Source: Oscillospiraceae bacterium (GTDB lineage: Bacteria > Bacillota > Clostridia > Oscillospirales > Acutalibacteraceae). Taken from it: a stretch of 37,240 nt of DNA. Below the pieces are notes generated by a model. That model was not told the DNA's origin. It saw nothing but the letters and a program-made list of their open reading frames with translations, and did not search any database. The stretch lies in the NCBI GenBank assembly GCA_015065665.1, contig SVPX01000007.1, forward strand, positions 1 to 37,240. The letters are read 5' to 3'. Made by a program: the position numbers and the translations under genes. Shown piece after piece: positions 31,648-37,240 of this stretch (within the stretch, counting starts at the first letter, position 1; each line of letters starts with the position of its first letter).

Positions 31648-32559
31648 ATGAACACAAATGACCGTTCCGCTTTTATAGCAATTGTAGGCAGGCCCAATGT
31701 AGGCAAATCCTCCATCCTCAACTGTATGCTGGGTGAGAAGATTGCAATTGTTACCAACAAACCCCAGACCACCCGTACACGCATTATGGGTGTACTGACT
31801 GAGGGTGAATATCAGCTTGTATTCACAGATACCCCCGGTATGCACAAAGCCCGTACCTCCCTCGGCAAATATATGGTACGCTCTGTAACCGAGAGTGTTG
31901 CAGGTGCAGATGCCTGTCTGTTGGTTGTTGATGCAACTGAGGAAATCTCTGACACAGAACGCGAACTTATTGAGCGTATGAAGACACTCTCCCTGCCCTG
32001 TGTACTGGCTATCAACAAAACCGACATTGTCAAAGAGAAAAGTTCAATTATGAAAGTCATTCTTGACTACACCGCTCTCTACGATTTTGAGGCAGTTGTG
32101 CCTGTAAGTGCAAAGAAGCAGGAAGGTATCGGTGAACTTATCGAAGAACTGAAAAAGCTCACCTCTGAGGGCGGACACTTCTTTGATGCTGATACTCTCA
32201 CCGATCAGCCTGAGCGTCAACTTGCATCTGAGATGATAAGAGAAAAACTCCTCCTCTGCCTTGATAAGGAAATCCCTCACGGCACAGCAGTTGTTATTGA
32301 GAAAATGCGTCAGAGAGACGATGAGCTTCTTGATATTGAGGCTACAATCTACTGCGAGAGAGATTCACACAAGGGTATTATCATCGGCAAAGGCGGCAGT
32401 ATGCTCAAGAAAGTATCCTCAAAAGCAAGAGCTGATATGGAGGCTTTCTTCGGCTGCAAGGTTAACCTGCAGACCTGGGTTAAGGTTAAAGAAGACTGGA
32501 GAAACCGTGACGGACTGCTCCGCAACTTCGGCTTCGACTCCTCCGACTTTGATGCGTAA
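31648..32559 (+). CDS. era: GTPase Era
   Basis: The 303-residue protein binds the 3' end of 16S rRNA in 30S assembly. It has G1 'GRPNVGKSSIL', G2 'TTRTRIMG', G3 'DTPGMH', G4 'NKTD', G5 'VSAK' and a C-terminal KH domain with 'IIIGKGGSMLKKVSSKAR' (GKGG loop) and 'VNLQTWVKVKEDWR'. GAAAGGATAAAC precedes the ATG. It is the last of the ybeY-dgkA-era group; 182 bases of repeat-like sequence separate it from yqzL. Confidence 0.97.
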   Translation: MNTNDRSAFIAIVGRPNVGKSSILNCMLGEKIAIVTNKPQTTRTRIMGVLTEGEYQLVFTDTPGMHKARTSLGKYMVRSVTESVAGADACLLVVDATEEISDTERELIERMKTLSLPCVLAINKTDIVKEKSSIMKVILDYTALYDFEAVVPVSAKKQEGIGELIEELKKLTSEGGHFFDADTLTDQPERQLASEMIREKLLLCLDKEIPHGTAVVIEKMRQRDDELLDIEATIYCERDSHKGIIIGKGGSMLKKVSSKARADMEAFFGCKVNLQTWVKVKEDWRNRDGLLRNFGFDSSDFDA

Positions 32560-32576
32560 GCAAAGGTAAAGTTATT

Positions 32577-32643
32577 GGCAGGAGCAAACCCCTGCCCTAC
32601 ACATATAAATTCATACGGGATGTCGTAGGCGCCATCCCCTACG
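32577..32643. repeat. Intergenic palindromic repeat-like element
   Basis: Two compact stems lie side by side: GGCAGG/CCTGCC (32577-32582 with 32591-32596, loop AGCAAACC) and GGGATG/CATCCC (32617-32622 with 32633-32638). An alternative CGTAGG/CCTACG pairing (32624-32629 with 32638-32643) competes with the second. The 'GGCAGGAGCAAACCCCTGCC' type is familiar from dispersed intergenic repeats in gut Ruminococcaceae; only one copy lies in the window. Confidence 0.55.
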
Positions 32644-32697
32644 GATTTCATCCAAAACACCCCATTGTTAATTTTTAACATCTACAAAATCCCCTCT

Positions 32698-32739
32698 ATA
32701 TCACCCTATATTTGAGATATACTTTTATCAGGGTGATAT
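32698..32739 (+). promoter_or_regulatory. Inverted repeat that would mask the yqzL ribosome binding site
   Basis: ATATCACCCT (32698-32707) and AGGGTGATAT (32730-32739) are perfect complements around a 22-base loop. The right arm contains the only Shine-Dalgarno (AGGGTGAT) of yqzL, whose ATG is at 32742. If transcribed it could switch translation of yqzL-recO; as DNA it could be an operator. Confidence 0.55.
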
Positions 32740-32741
32740 TT

Positions 32742-32900
32742 ATGAACGAAACTGATGCCTGGAACGCTTTTCTTAAAAGCGGAAGTATTCAGGATTATCT
32801 CAACTACAAGGCGGTGCAGAACACCACCGCAAATCTGCAGGAACCCACCAATGAAGATACAGACAGACGGACTGATAATCAAACAACAGAATATTGGTGA
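32742..32900 (+). CDS. yqzL: YqzL-family small protein
   Basis: The 52-residue protein begins 'MNETDAWNAFLKSGSIQDYL' and continues NYKAVQ. This fits the YqzL pattern W-x2-F-x2-(T/S)G-x-I-x2-YL-x-(Y/F)K known from the tiny gene between era and recO in Bacillus, and here it has the same place. After about residue 28 it is a charged, polar tail. Its function is unknown. An in-frame ATG at 32712 lies ahead of the RBS and is not used. The last 50 bases overlap recO in another frame, so recO translation is probably coupled to it. Confidence 0.75.
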   Translation: MNETDAWNAFLKSGSIQDYLNYKAVQNTTANLQEPTNEDTDRRTDNQTTEYW

Positions 32901-33600
32901 ACAGGACAAACTTGTAACTGTACTGACTCGTGACGAAGGTGTTATCCGCGCCTTTGTCCGGGGAGGTAAGAACATAAAAAGCGCAAAGAGTTCCCCCACC
33001 TCTCTGCTGTGCTACTCCTCTTTGTCACTTTACAAATCAAAGGACAGGTATATTATTGACGAGGCGCAGGTAAAGGATATGTTCTTTGCACTTCGCAGCG
33101 ATGTTGTACACCTGTCACTTGCACAGTATTTCTGCGAACTTGCGGCGTACATCTGCCCCAGTGAGCAGAGAGCCGACAGTCAGCTTTCCCTTATCCTCAA
33201 TGCGCTTTTTCTTCTTACGGAAAAACGCAAGGATCCTGAACTGATAAAAGCCTGTGTGGAACTCAGACTTGCATCCCTTGCAGGATATATGCCCGACCTG
33301 ATTATGTGCAAGGAATGTGGGCAGTATGAAACTCCCCTTATGTACTTCTCATTGCAGAAAGGTCTGATTCTCTGCGAAGAATGTTTCAGGAAGAAGCCTT
33401 TCCCCTCTGCAGCGGCAGCTGACTCGGGAATTATTATGGCGCTCAGACACATTGTGTTCTCCGAGGATAAAAAGGTATTCTCCTTCAATCTCTCGGAAGA
33501 AGGACTAAAAACACTCAATTATATTACAGAAACATACATCTGCTCTGTGCTTGAACATGACTTCAGCACATTGCATTTTTACAAGACCATACGGTCATAA
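32851..33600 (+). CDS. recO: DNA repair protein RecO
   Basis: The 249-residue protein loads RecA with RecF/RecR. It has an N-terminal OB fold ('TDGLIIKQQNIGEQDKLVTV', 'GVIRAFVRGGK') and a helical domain. A zinc module has four Cys in 'CKECGQYETPLMYFS' and 'GLILCEECF'. ATG 32851 has AGGAACCCACCA before it and lies inside yqzL; the frame upstream of it is the antiphase of yqzL and not coding. mutS2 follows after 14 bases. Confidence 0.94.
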   Translation: MKIQTDGLIIKQQNIGEQDKLVTVLTRDEGVIRAFVRGGKNIKSAKSSPTSLLCYSSLSLYKSKDRYIIDEAQVKDMFFALRSDVVHLSLAQYFCELAAYICPSEQRADSQLSLILNALFLLTEKRKDPELIKACVELRLASLAGYMPDLIMCKECGQYETPLMYFSLQKGLILCEECFRKKPFPSAAAADSGIIMALRHIVFSEDKKVFSFNLSEEGLKTLNYITETYICSVLEHDFSTLHFYKTIRS

Positions 33601-33614
33601 CAAAAGGAATTACT

Positions 33615-35978
33615 ATGAACAGACATCACAAAGCATTGGAACTTGATAAAATCCTCCTGATGCTCTCAAAGGAAGCGACCTGTGAGGATGCAAGAGAGAT
33701 GGCACTTGCAATCACCCCTCTGAACGGCAAGTTCGAAATTGAAGAAGCACTTAAGCAAACTGATGATGCCTATGTATTATCGGGCAGATTCGGTGCGCCA
33801 TCTTTCGGCGGTGTAAAGAATATGCAGAATGCATTCCGCCGAGCAGAGGCAGGAGGACTTCTGAACACCACAGAACTTCTGCGGATTGCAGAAACCCTCC
33901 GCATTACCCGCGGTGTCCGTCAATGGAGAAACAAGAGCGCAGGAATAGAAACTTCCCTTGACCTGCTTTTCTCACGCCTTGCAGAGAATAAATTTCTCGA
34001 AGAGAAAATAACCTCCTGCATTCTCTCAGAAGACGAGATTGCAGACAACGCATCTCCCGAACTTTACGATATCAGACGAAAAATGCGTCAGGCATCCTCA
34101 AAAGCAAGAGAGATTCTGGACAAAATTATCCGCTCAAGTACATATCAGAAATATCTGCAGGATGCTATCATCACGCAGCGTTCAGGCAGATTTGTTGTGC
34201 CTGTCAAGGCAGAGTGCAGAGGTCAGGTACCGGGACTTGTTCACGATACATCCTCCAGCGGTGCTACAGTATTTATTGAACCTATGGGTGTTGTACAGGC
34301 AAACAACGACATCCGTGTTCTTGAATCAAAAGAACAGGCAGAAATTGAGCGAATCCTCTTTGAGCTTTCTGCTATGGCAGGTGCCCACGCAGAAACAGCA
34401 TCTGAGAGTTATAATGCACTGGTAGAGCTTTCGCTTATCTTTGCAAAGGCAAGTCTTGCATACAAAATGAAAGCCACAATGCCCCTTATCAACGATAAGG
34501 GTGAAATCAACTTAAAGCAGGCGCGTCATCCCCTACTCGACCAGAAAACCGCTGTTGCAACGGATATTAATCTTGGCAAGGAATTTGACACCCTTGTTAT
34601 CACAGGCCCCAACACAGGCGGTAAAACCGTATCTATCAAGACCATCGGTCTGCTGACTCTTATGGCTATGTGCGGACTTATGATTCCCTGTGCAGAAGGC
34701 TCAGAGATTTCCATTTTCCGCAAGGTACTTGTTGATATCGGTGATGAACAGAGCATTGAACAATCTCTGTCCACATTCTCTGCTCATATGACAAATATCG
34801 TTTCTATCCTCAAAGAAGCTGACAGAAACTCCCTTGTACTCATTGACGAATTGGGCGCAGGCACAGACCCTGTTGAGGGTGCCGCTCTTGCAGTTGCAAT
34901 ACTAGAGAGACTCCGTCAAAAGGGTGCGAAGATAGCCTCCACCACCCACTATGCAGAGCTTAAAGAATTCGCCCTTAAGACACAGGGTGTTGAAAACGGC
35001 TGTTGTGAATTTGATGTTGCCACACTCCGCCCCACATACAAACTCCTTATCGGTGTACCGGGACGAAGCAACGCCTTTGCAATCTCCACACGCCTTGGTA
35101 TTGAAGACAGCATTGTTAAGAGAGCATCTGAACTTGTATCTGAAGAAAGCCGTCAGTTTGAAGCAGTAGTACGCAACCTTGATACCCGCCGTCAGGAACT
35201 TGACGAAGAACTGAAGAAGGCAAGAGAAATGGCAATCAAGGCTCAGCAGGATAAGAAGAAAGCCGAGGACGAACTGGAAAGAGTAAGGAAACAGGCAGAA
35301 CGTGAACTTGAAAAAGCAAAGCACGAAGCCTCTCTCCTCCTTGCTCGTACAAAAGCACAGGCTGATGCGCTTATAGAAGAACTTGAGAAAGCAAAGAAGC
35401 AAGGCAACCTGAGTGCTGAGGAACGAGCAAAACTCAAGCAAAACCTCCGCCGGATGGAAGAGGATGCAGACCCCATCAAAGAAAAATCAAAGAACGAGGA
35501 TTATGTACTGCCCCGTCCCCTAAAAGCAGGCGACACAGTCCTTGTGTGCGATATTGACAAAGAGGCAACCGTCCTTGAAACTCCTGCTCCCAATGCCACA
35601 TCTGTGCTTGTGCAGGCAGGTATCATCAAAACAAGAACTCCCATCAAGAATCTCCGCCTTATTGACAAAGGCAAGGTGACTGTATCAGGCAAACCCCTGA
35701 GAACAGGTCAGCGCAGAAGCCGTATTGAGTCAAGACCTGTCACAGAGATTGATGTAAGAGGTTACACCGCAGACGAAGCGGTTATGGAAGTTGACAAGGT
35801 GCTGGATACTGCAGTGCTGACAAATGTAGGCTCTATCACCGTAATTCACGGCAAAGGCACAGGTGTGCTGAGAAAAGAAATCCACGCATTCCTCCGTCAC
35901 CACAAGGCAGTAAAGAGCTTCCGCCTCGGCACCTTTGGTGAGGGTGAAGCAGGCGTTACAATCATCGAGCTGAAATAA
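33615..35978 (+). CDS. mutS2: Endonuclease MutS2
   Basis: The 787-residue protein has a MutS core without the mismatch-recognition domains. It carries the ATPase with Walker A 'GPNTGGKTVSIKT' (about residue 330), 'VLVDIGDEQSIEQSLSTFS' and Walker B 'VLIDELGAGTDPVEG'. A long coiled coil follows (about 515-625, Lys/Glu/Ala-rich), then a KOW-like region and a C-terminal Smr nuclease domain ('EIDVRGYTADEAVMEVD', 'VIHGKGTGVLRKEI'). Known roles are suppression of recombination and, in Bacillus, rescue of collided ribosomes. AAAGGAATTACT precedes the ATG. Confidence 0.97.
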   Translation: MNRHHKALELDKILLMLSKEATCEDAREMALAITPLNGKFEIEEALKQTDDAYVLSGRFGAPSFGGVKNMQNAFRRAEAGGLLNTTELLRIAETLRITRGVRQWRNKSAGIETSLDLLFSRLAENKFLEEKITSCILSEDEIADNASPELYDIRRKMRQASSKAREILDKIIRSSTYQKYLQDAIITQRSGRFVVPVKAECRGQVPGLVHDTSSSGATVFIEPMGVVQANNDIRVLESKEQAEIERILFELSAMAGAHAETASESYNALVELSLIFAKASLAYKMKATMPLINDKGEINLKQARHPLLDQKTAVATDINLGKEFDTLVITGPNTGGKTVSIKTIGLLTLMAMCGLMIPCAEGSEISIFRKVLVDIGDEQSIEQSLSTFSAHMTNIVSILKEADRNSLVLIDELGAGTDPVEGAALAVAILERLRQKGAKIASTTHYAELKEFALKTQGVENGCCEFDVATLRPTYKLLIGVPGRSNAFAISTRLGIEDSIVKRASELVSEESRQFEAVVRNLDTRRQELDEELKKAREMAIKAQQDKKKAEDELERVRKQAERELEKAKHEASLLLARTKAQADALIEELEKAKKQGNLSAEERAKLKQNLRRMEEDADPIKEKSKNEDYVLPRPLKAGDTVLVCDIDKEATVLETPAPNATSVLVQAGIIKTRTPIKNLRLIDKGKVTVSGKPLRTGQRRSRIESRPVTEIDVRGYTADEAVMEVDKVLDTAVLTNVGSITVIHGKGTGVLRKEIHAFLRHHKAVKSFRLGTFGEGEAGVTIIELK

Positions 35979-35994
35979 TTCATAACAAACCAAA

Positions 35995-36038
35995 AGCAGG
36001 AACGAAAGGGTTTATCCCTTTTGCTCCTGCTCTTTTTT
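35995..36038. terminator. Terminator shared by mutS2 and gpr
   Basis: AGCAGGA-a-CGAAAGGG pairs with CCCTTTTG-c-TCCTGCT (35995-36031) around TTTAT, followed by CTTTTTTA on the plus strand. The minus strand ends in TTTTGG, adequate for the convergent gpr gene. Confidence 0.82.
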
Positions 36039-36921
36039 ATAGAAGCGACAACAAATCCTTGGTTTCTACTCCCGAATGAAGTGCCATATTAATTGACAAG
36101 GACAAAAGTTTTGAGGCTCTGTCTATAAGCAAATCTATCTCTTTTGGAGTTACCACCATTGTACTGCCACGGGGCGAAACTTTATCCTGCAGATTTCTCT
36201 GCTGTACCTGGTCCTCTTCCCCCACAAGGTCAGAAACCAGAGTAACCGCATCCACAACCGTAGGCACACCCAAAGCGATTACTGGCACACCCAGCACCTC
36301 TTTACAAATTTTAGTCCTGTGATTGCCAACTCCTGCTCCCGGTGCAATACCTGTATCAGATATCTGCAGGGTGCAACCAAGTCTTTCAAGTCGGCGTGAT
36401 GCAAGAGCATCGATGACTATAACTGCGGTGGGTTTTATTCTTTTTACTACAGACAGAATCAGTTCACCTGTTTCAATTCCTGTCTGACCTGTTACCCCTG
36501 TGCTGAGTACCGCCACCTGTCTTAGTCTGTCAAGCCCTGTGCTACGGGCAATTTCTCCTGTAATATGCCTTGTTGCAAGTACCCCTGTAACACATCGGGG
36601 ACCTAAAGCATCGGGAGTAATGTGAGGGTTGCCAAGTCCCACCACCAGCACCATACCATTCACAGGCAGAAGTCTGCGGATTTCCCTTGAAATAGTGAGG
36701 ATACGCACATCCGTATCTCTGATGTTATCAGTAAGAGGCGGCAGATTAACTGTCACATACCGACCTGCATCCTTGCCCATAAGCTGAGCCGCTCTGTCGG
36801 TTCTCACAGACAGTCTTTCAATTACCATACCCTGTACTTCTTCCGATTTATACTCCACATCCTTTATGTCTTCTCTGGCAATTTCCCTTGCTTCAACAGC
36901 AAGGTCTGTTCTCAGCTCCAT
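36037..36921 (-). CDS. gpr: Spore germination protease GPR
   Basis: This 294-residue aspartate-type protease (family A25) degrades small acid-soluble spore proteins during germination. It starts 'MELRTDLAVEAREIA'; the RTDLAxE motif is where the zymogen is cut in Bacillus, so the propeptide is almost absent here, as in other Clostridia. 'VVGLGNPHITPDALGPR' and 'VIVIDALASRRLERLG' carry the Asp residues proposed as catalytic. GGGTGG lies 6-10 bases before the ATG. It shows that the organism, or a recent ancestor, makes endospores. A sigma-G-like promoter precedes it. Confidence 0.95.
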   Translation of the reverse strand: MELRTDLAVEAREIAREDIKDVEYKSEEVQGMVIERLSVRTDRAAQLMGKDAGRYVTVNLPPLTDNIRDTDVRILTISREIRRLLPVNGMVLVVGLGNPHITPDALGPRCVTGVLATRHITGEIARSTGLDRLRQVAVLSTGVTGQTGIETGELILSVVKRIKPTAVIVIDALASRRLERLGCTLQISDTGIAPGAGVGNHRTKICKEVLGVPVIALGVPTVVDAVTLVSDLVGEEDQVQQRNLQDKVSPRGSTMVVTPKEIDLLIDRASKLLSLSINMALHSGVETKDLLSLL

Positions 36922-36942
36922 TATACCACCCTTTCTATATGG

Positions 36943-36971
36943 TAGTATTGTCCCAAGGGGGCAGATTATTC
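36943..36971 (-). promoter_or_regulatory. Candidate sigma-G promoter of gpr
   Basis: On the minus strand GAATA (36967-36971) fits the sigma-G -35 (GHATR). After 17 bases AATACTA (36943-36949) matches six of seven positions of CATnHTA. The start point would lie about 15 bases before gpr. gpr is a forespore (sigma-F/G) gene in Bacillus, which supports the assignment. Confidence 0.55.
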
Positions 36972-37001
36972 TTTACATTACGCTTTATACTATGATATAA
37001 T
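36972..37001 (+). promoter_or_regulatory. Promoter of the secreted-protein gene
   Basis: TTTACA (36972-36977), 18-base spacer, TATAAT (36996-37001), with AAAGGGG at 37024-37030 before the ATG. It lies back to back with the gpr promoter. Confidence 0.65.
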
Positions 37002-37037
37002 TATTTTATATAATCAATATTAAAAGGGGTTTTAATA

Positions 37038-37240
37038 TGAAGAACCATTCAAAGTTAATTGCGCTTTTACTGGCAGTAACTTTGTGCCTGTGTGCAATAT
37101 TCTGCACCTCTGCGGCACATAAGGAACTGGCAGAAGTTTCAGCCAGAACAGGTCTCGAGGCTGTAGGCTCATTCTCTGCAAATGCAGATGTGTCTTTTGC
37201 AAGAGAAAGCCTCCCCTCTTACTATAACAGCAAGGAAGAA
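37038..37240 (+). CDS. N-terminus of a secreted protein, possibly a papain-like (C1) protease (3' end outside window)
   Basis: 67 codons are visible from an ATG 7 bases after AAAGGGG. Residues 1-25 form a signal peptide (MKNHSKLIALLLAVTLCLCA, cleavage probably near 'CTSAAH'). A hydrophilic stretch follows, ending 'FARESLPSYYNSKEE'. In secreted C1 peptidases of gut Clostridia, a phrase like 'LPSxYDSRxxG' directly precedes 'VTPVKNQGxxGTCWAF'; the window stops just before that point. The secretion call is firm; the protease call is an inference from a short motif and needs the next 60 bases. Confidence 0.6.

Noticed and set aside
36037..36921. gpr as a degraded gene because its propeptide is nearly absent
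   Set aside because: Clostridial GPR proteins commonly start right at the RTDLA motif, and the rest is full length.
1..37240. CRISPR array, rRNA genes, replication origin or complete insertion sequence
   Set aside because: No regularly spaced repeats, rRNA motifs, DnaA-box clusters or transposase genes were seen.

Overview
The window looks like a chromosomal segment of a spore-forming, Gram-positive member of the Clostridia, most likely Oscillospiraceae/Ruminococcaceae. The evidence is a Firmicutes-type gene order (mraZ-rsmH-ftsL-PBP-mraY-ftsW-murG; ylxM-ffh-rpsP-khpA-rimM-trmD; phoH-ybeY-dgkA-era-yqzL-recO), a germination protease (gpr), moderately low GC, strong AGGAGG-type ribosome binding sites and many TTGACA/TATAAT promoters. 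The assignment rests on synteny and recognised families, not on a database search.

Layout. 1-2.75 kb is a decayed mobile-element zone: the tail of a DUF6809-like protein, the 3' part of an ATPase gene, and a large serine recombinase that has lost its catalytic N-terminus and carries an in-frame TAG. 2.85-3.6 kb holds a membrane-anchored XRE regulator and a 51-residue membrane protein whose transmembrane segment resembles that of the regulator. 3.6-4.1 kb is a tRNA-Leu unit with one intact gene, one degenerate tRNA-Leu-like copy, a consensus promoter and a terminator. 4.2-6.6 kb (- strand) encodes a TagG/TagH-type polymer exporter with a nucleotidyltransferase, probably for a teichoic-acid-like wall polymer. 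6.7-7.5 kb (+) is an alpha/beta hydrolase.

7.5-20.1 kb (- strand) is a division and cell-wall (dcw) cluster read from a promoter upstream of mraZ: mraZ, rsmH, an ftsL-like gene, a PASTA transpeptidase (SpoVD/FtsI class), a small protein resembling part of a Mur ligase, mraY, ftsW, murG, murA, ftsQ/divIB and ftsZ. No complete Mur ligase (murC, D, E or F) is present; the small protein sits where murE/murF normally lie. 20.4-23.9 kb (-) carries a coiled-coil 'ATPase-like' gene, coaD, rsmD and uvrC. 23.9-24.4 kb is an HPr gene with its own promoter and terminator. 24.4-29.3 kb (-) is the ribosome/SRP block ylxM-ffh-rpsP-khpA, then a hairpin, a terminator overlapping a strong promoter, and a surface leucine-rich-repeat protein followed by rimM-trmD.

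29.6-36 kb (+) contains phoH (apparently starting at ATT), ybeY, dgkA, era, yqzL, recO and mutS2. gpr lies convergent to mutS2 behind a candidate sigma-G promoter, and the window ends inside a secreted protein gene. Most genes are housekeeping. The points most worth following are the Mur-ligase-like fragment, the XRE/mini-membrane-protein pair, the LRR protein in the ribosome-maturation block, the ATT start, the degenerate tRNA-Leu and several RNA hairpins.
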